Notes: generated by a model not told the origin, from the sequence alone. Positions 1 to 9,024 are shown, numbered from the stretch's first letter. The stretch is 64,000 bases of DNA from Opitutia bacterium UBA953 (GCA_002293125.1 DBCR01000018.1:9372-73371); one strand, 5' to 3'. Translations and numbers: made by a program.

Positions 1-303
1 GGCATCGGCATCGCCCCCGGCGGCAACATCAATTACCTCACCGGCCATGCGATCTTCGAGGCCACGCACGGCACCGCTCCGAAGTACGCGGACAAGGATG
101 TCGTCAATCCGGGTTCCGTTGTGCTCTCGGGTGAGATGATGCTTCGCTACATGGGCTGGACCGAAGCGGCCGACCTCGTCCTCAAGGGCCTCAACGGCGC
201 GATTGGCGGTGGTCGCGTGACCTACGACTTCGCTCGTCAGATGCAGGGAGCCACCGAGATCAAATGCTCGGAGTTCGGCGACGCGATCATCGCGTCGATG
301 TAA
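1..303 (+). CDS. icd: Isocitrate dehydrogenase, C-terminal fragment
   Basis: This is the last 100 codons of a gene that begins before the window. The visible protein has the C-terminal signature of isocitrate/isopropylmalate dehydrogenases: a GGNINY stretch, then FEATHGTAPKYA, where the His-Gly-Thr-Ala loop contacts the adenosine part of the nucleotide cofactor, then NPGSVVLSGEMML. The wording of the FEATHGTAPKYA loop fits NADP-dependent isocitrate dehydrogenase of the TCA cycle better than LeuB. The enzyme converts isocitrate to 2-oxoglutarate and CO2 in the cytoplasm. The gene ends at TAA 301-303 and is followed by a hairpin terminator. Cofactor preference cannot be settled from this fragment. 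Confidence 0.9.
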   Translation, partial: GIGIAPGGNINYLTGHAIFEATHGTAPKYADKDVVNPGSVVLSGEMMLRYMGWTEAADLVLKGLNGAIGGGRVTYDFARQMQGATEIKCSEFGDAIIASM

Positions 304-334
304 TCGGACCGGTTCGACACATAATCCGCACCGC

Positions 335-375
335 GCCGTTGGCGGCCCCTTGGGGCTTGCCAACGGCTTGTTTTT
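335..375 (+). terminator. Intrinsic terminator after icd
   Basis: A perfect 9-bp stem, GCCGTTGGC at 335-343 pairing with GCCAACGGC at 359-367, encloses a further GC-rich inner pairing and is followed by TTGTTTTT. It lies 31 nt after the icd stop and before the porin gene. Confidence 0.8.
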
Positions 376-405
376 GGGCGGAAATAAAGGCCTAGACATC
401 ACTCT

Positions 406-1170
406 ATGAAACACGCCCTCACCGCCCTAGCTCTTTCCGTCTTCGTCGCCGGCGTCAACGCCCAGAGCCCGGCTCCGGCGCCCGTCGCGGCCTCCACCAC
501 TGACCTCTCCCTTCGCGGCAGCGCCTCGTGGAACGGCAAGAACGTCTTCCGTGGCATCGAGCGCTCCGATGCCGATGGCCTGTTCCAGACCGCGGTCACT
601 TTGGATTACAATCTTCCGGGGCTGACCGGAGCCTCGGCCTATGCCAACTTCTTCAACGCCGACGCCATGGAGCGTACCTATACCTTCGGCCTGCGTAAGG
701 ACGTCGCCTTCGGCGAACTCGACCTCGGTTATCAGCGCCTCACGACCCGCACGGCTCGCACCATCGGCGCCGACGGCTTCACCCAGATCTCCGCGAACTC
801 CGAGATCTACCTCGGCTTCTCCCTGGCGAATCTCTCCCTTAAGCCCTCGGCCTATGTCTATTACAGCACCGATCTCGAGCAGCTGACCGTCGAACTCGCC
901 GGGTCCAAGTCCTTCGCTGGTTCCAATATCGGTCTTTCTGGCTGCGACATCGTATCCAAGTTCTACGGCGGCATCACCGACGCCTCCACCACCAGCTTCG
1001 CAACGCGTAACACCTACGGCTACTTGGGCGCCTCCCTGGATCTGACCCGTCAGGTCGGTCGGGGTGGCGAATTGGGCGTGGGAGCCAACTGGGCCTACAA
1101 CACCGACAGCCAGGTCAAGACGGCCGGCTCCGCCGTCTGGGCCCGCGTCTTCGCCACCTTCCGTTTCTAA
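406..1170 (+). CDS. Outer-membrane porin-like protein, TorF/Gcw_chp type
   Basis: A 254-residue exported protein. Residues 1-19 form a signal peptide (Lys, hydrophobic run, cleavage near VNAQ). After a Pro/Ala-rich linker the mature part opens with LSLRGSASWNGKNVFRGIERSD, which resembles the first strands of the TorF putative porin family (Gcw_chp). The remainder alternates polar and aromatic/aliphatic residues as in a beta-barrel, and the chain ends in Phe (ATFRF), the usual outer-membrane C-terminus. It is flanked by terminators on both sides, so it looks monocistronic. The substrate is unknown. Barrel topology is inferred from residue pattern, and the family assignment rests on recalled similarity. 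Confidence 0.7.
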   Translation: MKHALTALALSVFVAGVNAQSPAPAPVAASTTDLSLRGSASWNGKNVFRGIERSDADGLFQTAVTLDYNLPGLTGASAYANFFNADAMERTYTFGLRKDVAFGELDLGYQRLTTRTARTIGADGFTQISANSEIYLGFSLANLSLKPSAYVYYSTDLEQLTVELAGSKSFAGSNIGLSGCDIVSKFYGGITDASTTSFATRNTYGYLGASLDLTRQVGRGGELGVGANWAYNTDSQVKTAGSAVWARVFATFRF

Positions 1171-1196
1171 ACCGCCCCCCATCAAAGGGGAGGGCA

Positions 1197-1232
1197 GGGA
1201 GGCGTGGCTTAGGCCATGCCTCCCTTGTTTTT
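1197..1232 (+). terminator. Intrinsic terminator after porin gene
   Basis: A 12-bp stem, GGGAGGCGTGGC at 1197-1208 pairing with GCCATGCCTCCC at 1213-1224 with one G-T wobble, has a 4-nt loop and is followed by TTGTTTTT. Confidence 0.85.
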
Positions 1233-1244
1233 GGTCTATTTAAG

Positions 1245-1264
1245 GCACACCCCCTCTGGGGTGC
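1245..1264 (+). promoter_or_regulatory. Hairpin in the rplM leader
   Basis: GCACACCC at 1245-1252 can pair with GGGGTGC at 1258-1264 through a single bulged A and a 5-nt loop. It lies about 55 nt before the rplM start and has no T-run, so it is not a terminator. Ribosomal-protein operons often carry leader structures for autogenous control. Whether this one does is speculation. Confidence 0.25.
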
Positions 1265-1317
1265 ATTCGGGTGTTGACGGAGGGGGGTCCTTTCTCATGT
1301 TCCCGCTTTCCCTCTTT

Positions 1318-1761
1318 ATGAAGACCACGCTAGCCAAGAACGTGCAGCTCAAGGACAAGACCTGGTATGTCGTTGACGCCAAGGACCAGATCCTCGGCCG
1401 CCTCGCTGTCAAAATCGCCAATATTCTCCGCGGCCGCCACAAGCCCACCTACACCCCTCACGTCGACACCGGCGATTACGTCATCGTGATCAACGCCGAC
1501 AAGGTCCGCCTCACGGGTTCCAAGGAAGAGGACAAGACCTACATGTTCTACACCGGCTGGGTCGGCACCGCCTACCGCCGTACCGCCGCCGCCATGCGCG
1601 AGCGTCGCCCCGAGTTTATCGTCACCCATGCCGTCAAGGGCATGCTCCCCAAGAACCGCCTCGCTAACGCCATGCTCCTGAAGCTGCGCGTCTATGCCGG
1701 CGATAAGCATGATCAGGCCGCTAACAACCCTCAGCCTTTCCCCGAGGCTAAGAAGGTCTAA
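1318..1761 (+). CDS. rplM: 50S ribosomal protein L13
   Basis: A 147-residue protein of normal L13 length. It begins MKTTLAKN and has the family core: WYVVDAKDQILGRLA, LRGRHKPTYTPHVDTGDYV, and the C-terminal MLPKNRLANAMLLKLRVYAG. L13 is an early-assembling 23S rRNA-binding protein of the large subunit. The ATG at 1318 is preferred over in-frame codons further upstream because the family starts here and the extra residues would be leader. It is followed after 20 nt by rpsI, the standard rplM-rpsI pair, and both end at one shared terminator. Confidence 0.97.
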   Translation: MKTTLAKNVQLKDKTWYVVDAKDQILGRLAVKIANILRGRHKPTYTPHVDTGDYVIVINADKVRLTGSKEEDKTYMFYTGWVGTAYRRTAAAMRERRPEFIVTHAVKGMLPKNRLANAMLLKLRVYAGDKHDQAANNPQPFPEAKKV

Positions 1762-1781
1762 TCGCCCTTTCCCCTTTTTTA

Positions 1782-2180
1782 ATGAGCGCCAAGTCCTCCG
1801 CTATCCTTGCCGTCGGCCGTCGTAAGACCGCCTCGGCCCGCATCCGCCTTTCCCGCGGTACCGGTGTCATCGTCGTCAACGGCAAGCCCGTCGAAGAATA
1901 CCTTTACACCGAGGCCCTGGTGAAGTCGGCCACCCTCCCGATCACGATCGCCGGCCTCGACGGCCAGCTCGACGTCATCGTCCGCGTCATCGGCGGCGGC
2001 CCTAACGGCCAGGCTGGTGCCATCTCCCATGGTCTCGCCCGCGCGATCCAGAAGATGGACGCCACCCTCCGCGCTCCTCTCAAGAAAGAAGGTCTCCTTA
2101 CCCGCGACGGTCGTATGCGCGAACGTAAGAAGCCCGGCCGCCCTGGTGCCCGCAAGCGCTTCCAGTTCTCGAAGCGTTAA
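1782..2180 (+). CDS. rpsI: 30S ribosomal protein S9
   Basis: A 132-residue protein. The N-terminal AVGRRKTASARIRLSRGTG, the central GQAGAISHGLARAI and the terminal KRFQFSKR are diagnostic of bacterial S9. The basic C-terminal tail, which ends with Arg here, reaches the P-site tRNA anticodon loop in known ribosomes. It is co-directional with rplM 20 nt upstream, and the pair is normally cotranscribed. Nothing unusual is seen. Confidence 0.97.
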   Translation: MSAKSSAILAVGRRKTASARIRLSRGTGVIVVNGKPVEEYLYTEALVKSATLPITIAGLDGQLDVIVRVIGGGPNGQAGAISHGLARAIQKMDATLRAPLKKEGLLTRDGRMRERKKPGRPGARKRFQFSKR

Positions 2181-2204
2181 TCCGCAAAGGGACAGGAAAC
2201 CTCG

Positions 2205-2232
2205 AAGGCCCCGGCACCCCGGGGCCTTTTTG
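2205..2232 (+). terminator. Intrinsic terminator of rplM-rpsI
   Basis: AAGGCCCC at 2205-2212 pairs with GGGGCCTT at 2221-2228 and is followed by a T-run. It separates the ribosomal protein pair from the arginine genes. Confidence 0.85.
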
Positions 2233-2293
2233 TTGCCCAGTTCGCCGTGTCCCGCCATCAATTCGTCATTCAACCCACCTATTCTCTCAAGCC

Positions 2294-3343
2294 ATGTCCC
2301 AAAACCTGACCAAGGTCGGCATCGTCGGCGCCTCCGGGTACACCGGGGAGGAGCTCGTCCGCGTCCTGGCCCGCCACCCTCGGGTCAAGTTGGCCGCGGT
2401 CTGTTCCCGCACCTTGGCCGGTAAGTCCGTGGCCGACGAGATCCCGCGCCTCCGTGGTATCGTCGAGCCCGCCTTGGTCTTCTCCGCGTCCTCCCCCGAG
2501 GAGTGCGCGAAGTCCGACGTGGACGTCTGGTTCCTGGCGCTGCCCCATGGCGTCGCCGCCGAATACGCCGCGCCGCTCGTCGCGGCTGGCAAGCGGGTCC
2601 TCGATCTCTCCGCCGACTTCCGGCTGCGCGACCTCGCGCTCTACAAAAAGTACTACGGCCATGACCATCCGGCCCCGGCGCTCGCCGCGCAGGCCCGTTA
2701 CGTCATCCCGGAACTCCAGACGGATGAGGCGTGGAAATCCGCGAAGCTCATCGCTTGCCCGGGTTGCTACCCGACCAGCATCCAGGTGCCGCTCGTGCCG
2801 CTCCTCCGTGCGGGTCTGTTTAAACCCGAGCCGGGTCGGTTGATCATCAACTCTTACAGCGGCGTCTCCGGCGCGGGCAAGAAGGCCGACGTGGCTTTCC
2901 TGTTCTCTGAGCGTGACAGCTCGCTCAAGGCCTACGGCATCCCTGGTCACCGGCACATCGCCGAGATCGAGGAGCAGTTCGGCGTAGCCGCCGGCCAGCC
3001 GGTCGTGGTCCAGTTCAATCCGCACCTCGCCCCGATGCATCGGGGTATCGCTACGACCATCGTCGTGCCGGCCGCCGGCGTCACCGTCGCCCAGGTCGAA
3101 GCCGTGTGGCAGCAGGCCTACGCCGGCCGGCCGTTCGTGACCTTGCTCAAGTCGGGCGAATTCCCTGACACCGCCCACGTCGCGAACACCAACCGGGTCG
3201 CTTGCTCCGTCGTCGCCGACGCGCGCACAGGCAATCTCATCATCACTTCGGTGATCGATAATCTCCTGAAGGGCGCCGGCGGACAAGCGGTCCAGAACCT
3301 CAACCTGATGATGGGTTGGGACGAGTCCGAAGGCCTTCGCTGA
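2294..3343 (+). CDS. argC: N-acetyl-gamma-glutamyl-phosphate reductase
   Basis: A 349-residue enzyme of the usual type 1 ArgC length. It reduces N-acetylglutamyl phosphate to the semialdehyde with NADPH, the third step of arginine synthesis. The N-terminus VGIVGASGYTGEELVRVL is the NADP-binding Rossmann start. IACPGCYPTS (about residue 155) carries the catalytic Cys, and GIPGHRHIAEIEEQ holds the conserved His region. It opens a six-gene arginine run on the same strand, 6 nt before argJ. It is preceded by the rpsI terminator, so a promoter should lie within 2233-2293, though I could not pick one out. Confidence 0.97.
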   Translation: MSQNLTKVGIVGASGYTGEELVRVLARHPRVKLAAVCSRTLAGKSVADEIPRLRGIVEPALVFSASSPEECAKSDVDVWFLALPHGVAAEYAAPLVAAGKRVLDLSADFRLRDLALYKKYYGHDHPAPALAAQARYVIPELQTDEAWKSAKLIACPGCYPTSIQVPLVPLLRAGLFKPEPGRLIINSYSGVSGAGKKADVAFLFSERDSSLKAYGIPGHRHIAEIEEQFGVAAGQPVVVQFNPHLAPMHRGIATTIVVPAAGVTVAQVEAVWQQAYAGRPFVTLLKSGEFPDTAHVANTNRVACSVVADARTGNLIITSVIDNLLKGAGGQAVQNLNLMMGWDESEGLR

Positions 3344-3349
3344 TTTTCC

Positions 3350-4582
3350 ATGTCCATCGAGTTCACCAATGATTCGCCGGGCGTCTCCGACGTGCCCGGC
3401 TTCCGCGTCGGCGCCGCCGGCTGCGATATCCGTAACAAGGGTCTCGACCGCCTCGACCTGACGCTCGTCGTCGCCGACCACCCTTGCGCCGCCGCCGGCG
3501 TCTTCACGACGAACGACGTGAAGGCCGCTCCGGTGCGTTTCTGTCAGCAGGTGCTCGCCGTCTCCGCGGAAAAGATCCGTGGTATCGTCGGTAACAGTGG
3601 CAACGCCAACGCCTGCACGGCCGCCCAAGGCGATGCTGACGCCGTCGCGATGGCGAAGCTGGCCGCCGCCGCCGTGGGCGCTCCTTCCGACGCGTTCCTC
3701 GTCTGCTCCACCGGCCGAATCGGTGAGCTGCTCCCGATGGCCAAGGTCGCCGAAGGTATCAAGGTCTCGGCCTCCCGTCTTTCGCGCGATGCCGCCGAAG
3801 GCGTGCGCTCCGCCAACGCCATCCTCACCTCTGACACCCGTCCGAAGTCCGTCACCGCGCGCTTCGTCTGGGAAGGGAAGACCGTCACCATCGCCGGTAT
3901 CGCCAAGGGCGCCGGCATGATCGAGCCCAACATGGCCACGATGCTGGCCTTCGTCTGCACCGACGCGGCCGCTTCGCCCGCGGAGCTCAAGACGGCCCTG
4001 AAGTCCGCTTCGGACCAGTCCTTCAACTGCGTCAGCGTCGACGGTGATATGTCCACTAACGATACCGTTCTGCTGCTCGCTTCCGGCGTCTCGGGCGTGT
4101 CCGTAGGCGCCGCCTCCGCGCCCTCAGGCCTCCGCACTCTCTTTCAGGAAGCCCTCGATAAGGTCTGCTTCGCGCTGGCCGAGAAGATCGTCGGCGACGG
4201 CGAGAAGATCACCAAGGTCGTATCCGTGGAGATCGAAGGCGCCCGCACCCGCGCCGACGCCGAGAAGATCGCCCGCGCCATCGGCAACTCCCTCCTGGTG
4301 AAGTCATCCTGGTATGGCGAAGACCCGAACTGGGGCCGCCTCGCCGATGCCGCCGGCTACGCCCGTACCGGCCTCGAGGAAGCCAAGCTGGACATCTATT
4401 ACGACGACATCCCGGCCGTCCTCGGGGGCAAGCCCCTGCCCGAGAACAAGCCCCAGTGGAAGCAGGTCGTGAAGGCCGCCCGTTTCGCTGTTCGGCTCAA
4501 ACTTAACCTCGGTGACGCAAAGTTCCGGCTCCTAGCCGCCGATCTCACCGACGGCTACGTGAACTACAACAAGAGCGAGTAA
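3350..4582 (+). CDS. argJ: Bifunctional ornithine acetyltransferase / N-acetylglutamate synthase
   Basis: A 410-residue ArgJ. It moves the acetyl group from N-acetylornithine to glutamate (cyclic arginine pathway). Many members also make N-acetylglutamate from acetyl-CoA. Visible signatures are CSTGRIG and the self-cleavage segment KGAGMIEPNMATML, in which the Thr becomes the N-terminal nucleophile of the beta chain after autoprocessing between Ala and Thr. The C-terminus has DPNWGRLADAAGYA. Its presence explains the absence of argA and argE nearby. Whether it is mono- or bifunctional cannot be told from sequence alone. Confidence 0.95.
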   Translation: MSIEFTNDSPGVSDVPGFRVGAAGCDIRNKGLDRLDLTLVVADHPCAAAGVFTTNDVKAAPVRFCQQVLAVSAEKIRGIVGNSGNANACTAAQGDADAVAMAKLAAAAVGAPSDAFLVCSTGRIGELLPMAKVAEGIKVSASRLSRDAAEGVRSANAILTSDTRPKSVTARFVWEGKTVTIAGIAKGAGMIEPNMATMLAFVCTDAAASPAELKTALKSASDQSFNCVSVDGDMSTNDTVLLLASGVSGVSVGAASAPSGLRTLFQEALDKVCFALAEKIVGDGEKITKVVSVEIEGARTRADAEKIARAIGNSLLVKSSWYGEDPNWGRLADAAGYARTGLEEAKLDIYYDDIPAVLGGKPLPENKPQWKQVVKAARFAVRLKLNLGDAKFRLLAADLTDGYVNYNKSE

Positions 4583-4632
4583 GGTTTTCCGTTTACTCAC
4601 CCGTCCGCAATCCCGACACTCCTTCCCGTAAG

Positions 4633-5514
4633 ATGAGCATTCCCGCCACGCAAAAAGCCGAGGTCCTTCTCGAGGCGCTTCCCTACATCCACAAGTTCCG
4701 TGGTTCCACCTTCGTGGTGAAGTACGGCGGTAGCTTCATGGATGATCCAAGTCCCGAAGGTCGCGACCGTGTCGCCACGGATATCGCCTTCCTGGCCGCC
4801 GTCGGAATCCAGGTCGTCGTCGTCCATGGTGGCGGTAAGGCCATCACCCGGGCCATGGATAAGGCCGGCATCAAATCCGAGTTCCGAGGCGGCATGCGCG
4901 TCACCGACGCCGCGACGGTCAAGATCGTCGAAGAAACCCTCAACATCGAGATCAACGGACAGATCTGCGAATCCCTCAAGGCGCGCGGTGCTAACCCGCT
5001 CGGTATGCCGGGCAACCACGTCAATCTTTGCGAGAAGCTCTTCGGTACCGATGATAAGGGCCAGCCGGTCGATATTGGCTTCGTTGGCGACATCAAGTTC
5101 GTGAAAACGAAGCTGATCAAGAAGGCGCTCGCCGATGGCCACCTGCCGGTCGTCTCGCCCATCGCGCTCGACGCCGATGACCAGGCTTACAATACGAACG
5201 CCGACGTCGCCGCCGCCGCGGTGGCCAATTCCCTCCGCGCCCGCCGCCTGATCTTCATGAGCGACGTCCCCGGCCTGCTCGCCGACGAGAAGGATCCGGC
5301 TTCGCTCATCACCACGCTGAAGGTCAGCGAAGTCGACGAACTCAAGCGCAAGGGTGTCATCGCTGGCGGGATGATCCCGAAGGTCGATAGCGCCGTGAAA
5401 GCCCTGAGAGAGGGCGTCCGCCGCGTGCACTTCATCGACGGACGCGTCCCGCATGCGCTCCTGCTCGAGGTCTTCACCGATAAGGGTATCGGCACCGAAA
5501 TCGTCCACGGTTAA
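4633..5514 (+). CDS. argB: Acetylglutamate kinase
   Basis: A 293-residue amino-acid kinase that phosphorylates N-acetylglutamate with ATP. The N-terminal FVVKYGGSFMDD and VVVVHGGGKAITRAM are the glycine-rich phosphate-binding loops, and AGGMIPKVDSAVKAL near the C-terminus is the conserved ATP-side Lys segment. The N-terminal helix before the first strand (residues 1-20) is of the type found in arginine-sensitive hexameric kinases, so feedback inhibition by arginine is plausible. The stop codon overlaps the argD start as TAATG, implying translational coupling. Confidence 0.96.
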   Translation: MSIPATQKAEVLLEALPYIHKFRGSTFVVKYGGSFMDDPSPEGRDRVATDIAFLAAVGIQVVVVHGGGKAITRAMDKAGIKSEFRGGMRVTDAATVKIVEETLNIEINGQICESLKARGANPLGMPGNHVNLCEKLFGTDDKGQPVDIGFVGDIKFVKTKLIKKALADGHLPVVSPIALDADDQAYNTNADVAAAAVANSLRARRLIFMSDVPGLLADEKDPASLITTLKVSEVDELKRKGVIAGGMIPKVDSAVKALREGVRRVHFIDGRVPHALLLEVFTDKGIGTEIVHG

Positions 5515-6734
5515 TGAACGGCCCCTCCACAGATCCTGCCGCCGCGAACTACGCGGACAATGTCGCCCATAACTACGGCGCTCCGCCCATCACGCTCGTG
5601 AAGGGGCAGGGGACGTACGTCTGGGACGCCGCCGGTAAGCGCTATCTGGATTTCGCCTCCGGCATCGCTGTCAACGCTATCGGCCACGCCCACCCGTACT
5701 GGGTCAAGCGCGTCTCCGAGCAGGCCGGCAAGCTAGTCCACGTCAGCAATCTCTACCGGAATGAGCCGCAAGGCCAGCTGGCCCATGCCCTCGCGCAGCG
5801 TTGCGGCCCGGGTCGCGTCATCTTCTGCAACAGCGGCGCCGAAGCTAACGAAGGCCTGCTCAAACTCGCCCGTCTCCATGGTCAGCGTAAGTCTGGCGCC
5901 GAAGGCGCCTGCATCGGCGTCATCGTCGCCGAGAAGGCTTTCCACGGACGCACGTTCGGCGGCATGTCCGCCACGCCGCAGGAGAAGATCCAGAAGGGCT
6001 TCCGTCCGTTGCTGTCCGGCTTCACCGCCGTCCCGCTCAACGACCTCGCCGCCTGGGACAAGGCCATCGACCCCCAGACTACGGCCGCCGTCCTGATCGA
6101 ATCGATCCAGGGCGAAGGCGGCGTGAATCCCGCCGCACCGGAGTTCCTCCGCGGGGTCGAGAAGATCTGCCGCGAGCGCAACGTCCTGTTCCTGATCGAC
6201 GAGATCCAGTGCGGCATCGGCCGGACCGGTAAGTTCTTCGCCTATGAGTTCGCGGGCGTGAAGCCCGACGCGATCGCCATGGCCAAGGGCCTCGGCGGCG
6301 GCTTCCCCATTGGCGCGATCTGGATGGCGCCTCCCCACGACGACCTCTTCCAGGCTGGCTCGCATGGTACTACCTTCGGCGGAGGTCCGCTGGCGGCCAC
6401 CGCCGGTCTGGCCGTGCTCGAGATCCTCGAGTCCGAACAGCTTGTCGCCAAGGTCGCGGAGCGTTCCGTCGCTTGGCACGCTGCGCTCCGTGAGCTCGTC
6501 GCCCTCCGCCCTGACCTCGTCAAAGAAGTCCGCGGGGCCGGCTACATGGTCGGCGTTATCCTTCATATCGACCCCGTTCCGGTCGTCGCCGCCCTGCGTG
6601 TGGCTGGTGTCCTGACCGCTCCGGCGGGCGGGGTGGCCGTGCGTCTACTCCCTCCGCTCAACGCCTCTCCCGAGGAGCTGGCCGAGGCTGTCGCAATCCT
6701 GCGTCAGGTCCTTGGCGGATGGAAGACCGCCTGA
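5514..6734 (+). CDS. argD: Acetylornithine aminotransferase
   Basis: A 406-residue class III PLP aminotransferase. It converts N-acetylglutamate semialdehyde plus glutamate to N-acetylornithine. Motifs include CNSGAEANEGLLKLAR, FLIDEIQCGIGRTG (the Asp that pairs with the pyridine N) and AMAKGLGGGFPIGA (PLP-binding Lys). The ATG overlaps the argB stop by one base (5514). Related enzymes can also act on succinyldiaminopimelate or ornithine, but the arg context makes acetylornithine the best call. A 67-nt gap with no clear terminator separates it from argF. Confidence 0.94.
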   Translation: MNGPSTDPAAANYADNVAHNYGAPPITLVKGQGTYVWDAAGKRYLDFASGIAVNAIGHAHPYWVKRVSEQAGKLVHVSNLYRNEPQGQLAHALAQRCGPGRVIFCNSGAEANEGLLKLARLHGQRKSGAEGACIGVIVAEKAFHGRTFGGMSATPQEKIQKGFRPLLSGFTAVPLNDLAAWDKAIDPQTTAAVLIESIQGEGGVNPAAPEFLRGVEKICRERNVLFLIDEIQCGIGRTGKFFAYEFAGVKPDAIAMAKGLGGGFPIGAIWMAPPHDDLFQAGSHGTTFGGGPLAATAGLAVLEILESEQLVAKVAERSVAWHAALRELVALRPDLVKEVRGAGYMVGVILHIDPVPVVAALRVAGVLTAPAGGVAVRLLPPLNASPEELAEAVAILRQVLGGWKTA

Positions 6735-6801
6735 GCGGTTTCCACCCTTATTTTCCTCTGTCCAAACAGGGCTTGAGGCCTATGTTCAAACGCTTTCCGA
6801 G

Positions 6802-7749
6802 ATGCGTCATTTCCTAAAGGAGACCGACCTGAGTCCGGCCGAAACGGCCCAGGTCTTCGCTGCGGCTTCGGCGCTCAAGGCCGGCCGGGGCAAAGCCGCC
6901 GGGGTCGCCCTCGCGCACCAGTCCTGGGGCCTGATGTTCTTCAAGAAGAGCACCCGTACCCGCGTCTCCTTCCAGGTCGGCGTCCATGAGCTCGGCGGCC
7001 AGCCGGTGATGCTCAACGCCGATGACCTCCAGATCTCCCGCGGTGAGACCGTCGCGGATACCGCGCGCGTCCTTTCGCGTTATCTCCATGGCATGGTCAT
7101 CCGTTGCCACGAACACAGCCTCCTCGAGGAATTCGCCCGCTGCGGCACGATGCCGATCGTCAACGCGCTGTCCGACTTCCTGCATCCGTGCCAGTTCATG
7201 ACGGACATGTTCACGCTCGCCGAGCGCTACGCTCCCGGCCGTCCGGAACAGTATGCCGCTTCGCTCAAGGGCAAGAAGGTGGCCTTCCTCGGCGACACCG
7301 CCTGCAACATGGCGAATTCCTTCGTGCTCGGCGGCGCCGCCCTCGGCGTCGAGGTCGCGCTCGCCGGCCCTGCCGGCTATGAGCCCGGCGCCGAGGTCCG
7401 CGCCCAGCTGAAGAAGGACGGCCTTGCCGAATCCTTCACCTTCTCGACCGACCCCGCCGCCGCCGTCAAGGGCGCCGACATGGTCTATACCGACGTCTGG
7501 GTGAGCATGGGTATGGAAGCCGAGAAGGCCGAGCGCCTGCGCACCATGCAGCCTTATCAGGTCAACGCGCAGCTGATGTCCTTGGCCAAGCCGTCCGCCT
7601 ACTTCATGCACTGCCTCCCGGCCCACCCCGGCGAGGAAGTCTCGGCCGAAGTGCTCGCGAGCAAGCAGAGCATCATCTTCGACCAGGCCGAGAACCGTCT
7701 GCACGTGCAGAAGGCCATCCTCGCGCACCTCGCCGCCCACCGCGGCTGA
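6802..7749 (+). CDS. argF: Ornithine carbamoyltransferase
   Basis: A 315-residue enzyme, typical OTC length, starting at MRHFLKETDLSPAE. Carbamoyl phosphate binds at KKSTRTRVSF. HPCQFMTDM and HCLPAHPGEEV are the other active-site segments. DVWVSMGME supplies the SMG loop that marks ornithine-specific enzymes rather than acetylornithine transcarbamylase. The start at 6802 is chosen over an in-frame codon at 6712 because the family begins here and 6712 lies inside argD. It makes citrulline for ArgG, whose gene starts 18 nt downstream. Confidence 0.95.
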   Translation: MRHFLKETDLSPAETAQVFAAASALKAGRGKAAGVALAHQSWGLMFFKKSTRTRVSFQVGVHELGGQPVMLNADDLQISRGETVADTARVLSRYLHGMVIRCHEHSLLEEFARCGTMPIVNALSDFLHPCQFMTDMFTLAERYAPGRPEQYAASLKGKKVAFLGDTACNMANSFVLGGAALGVEVALAGPAGYEPGAEVRAQLKKDGLAESFTFSTDPAAAVKGADMVYTDVWVSMGMEAEKAERLRTMQPYQVNAQLMSLAKPSAYFMHCLPAHPGEEVSAEVLASKQSIIFDQAENRLHVQKAILAHLAAHRG

Positions 7750-7767
7750 TTTTCCCATACCACTAAC

Positions 7768-9024
7768 ATGAGCAAGAAGAAGAAAATCGTCCTGGCCTAC
7801 TCCGGTGGCCTCGACACCTCCGTCCTCCTTTCCTGGATCAAGGACAAGCACGACGCCGAGATGATCGCGTTCTGCGCCGACATCGGTCAGGAGGACGAGC
7901 TCAAGGGCCTCAAGCAGAAGGCCATGAAGACCGGTGCTTCCAAGCTGTATGTCGACGACCTCCAGGCCGAGTTCGCCCGCGACTTCATCTTCCCGATGAT
8001 GCAGGCTGGCGCCATCTACGAAGGTCAGTACTACCTCGGTACTTCCATCGCGCGCCCGCTGATCGCCAAGCGCATGGTCGAGATCGCCCGCAAGGAAGGC
8101 GCCACCGCCATCGCTCACGGTGCCACCGGCAAGGGTAACGACCAGGTCCGCTTCGAGCTTACCTGCGCCGCCCTCGCCCCTGACCTCGAGATCATCGCCC
8201 CTTGGCGCAACGAAGCCTTCCGCAAGGACTTCCCCGGCCGCGCCGAGATGATCGCTTATTGCGCCGACCACAAGATCCCGGTCGAAGCCAGCGCCAAGAA
8301 GCCTTACTCCTCCGACCGCAACCTCCTGCACATCTCGTTCGAGGCTGGTATCCTCGAGGACCCGTGGATGGACGCTTTCCATCCTTCGAACAAGGCCATG
8401 TTCAAGCTCTCCGTTTCCCCGGAAGACGCTCCGAACAAGCCCGAGTATGCCGAACTTGAGTTCCGCCAGGGCGACTGCGTCGCCGTCAACGGCAAGAAGC
8501 TCGATCCCCTCGGCGTCATGCGCACCCTCAATAAGATCGGCGGCCGCCATGGCGTCGGCCGCGTCGATATGGTTGAGAACCGGTTCGTCGGCATGAAGAG
8601 CCGCGGTGTCTACGAGACCCCAGGCGGTACGATTCTGCACTTCGCCCACCGTCAGATCGAGTCCCTGACCATGGACCGCGAGGTGATGAACCTGCGCGAC
8701 TCGCTCGTCCCGCGTTACGCTACGCTCGTCTACAACGGCTTCTGGTATGCTCCGGAGCGCCTCGCCCTCCAGGCCCTCATCACCGAGTCCCAGCGCAACG
8801 TCACCGGTACCGTCCGCGTGAAGCTCTACAAGGGCGGCGTCTATGTCGCCGGCCGCAAGAGCCCGCGTTCGCTCTACAATCCGCACATCGCCACGATGGA
8901 AGCGGATCCGACCAAGGCCTACAACCAGGATGACGCCACCGGCTTCATCCGCCTCAACGGCCTGCGTCTGCGCGTGAACTCGAAGGTCAACGGCGTCGCG
9001 AACCTCAGCAAGACGGTCCGCTAA
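7768..9024 (+). CDS. argG: Argininosuccinate synthase
   Basis: A 418-residue enzyme that joins citrulline and aspartate using ATP. The N-terminus has the N-type PP-loop LAYSGGLDTSVLLSW. AHGATGKGNDQVRFE, KKPYSSDRNLLHISFE and the central FNKIGG-like segment (here LNKIGGRHGVGR) are family hallmarks. It is the last gene of the arginine run and is followed by a strong terminator. Argininosuccinate lyase (argH), the final step, is not encoded in this window. Confidence 0.97.
   Translation: MSKKKKIVLAYSGGLDTSVLLSWIKDKHDAEMIAFCADIGQEDELKGLKQKAMKTGASKLYVDDLQAEFARDFIFPMMQAGAIYEGQYYLGTSIARPLIAKRMVEIARKEGATAIAHGATGKGNDQVRFELTCAALAPDLEIIAPWRNEAFRKDFPGRAEMIAYCADHKIPVEASAKKPYSSDRNLLHISFEAGILEDPWMDAFHPSNKAMFKLSVSPEDAPNKPEYAELEFRQGDCVAVNGKKLDPLGVMRTLNKIGGRHGVGRVDMVENRFVGMKSRGVYETPGGTILHFAHRQIESLTMDREVMNLRDSLVPRYATLVYNGFWYAPERLALQALITESQRNVTGTVRVKLYKGGVYVAGRKSPRSLYNPHIATMEADPTKAYNQDDATGFIRLNGLRLRVNSKVNGVANLSKTVR

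Noticed and set aside
1274..1302. Possible promoter TTGACG upstream of rplM
   Set aside because: The -35-like hexamer is good but at 16-18 nt spacing there is no acceptable -10 sequence.
6814..8886. A 690-codon reverse-strand open frame opposite argF and argG
   Set aside because: It is fully antisense to two clear enzyme genes, its translation is rich in Asp/Gly/His/Glu repeats typical of the antisense of GC-rich codons, and it has no recognisable domain.
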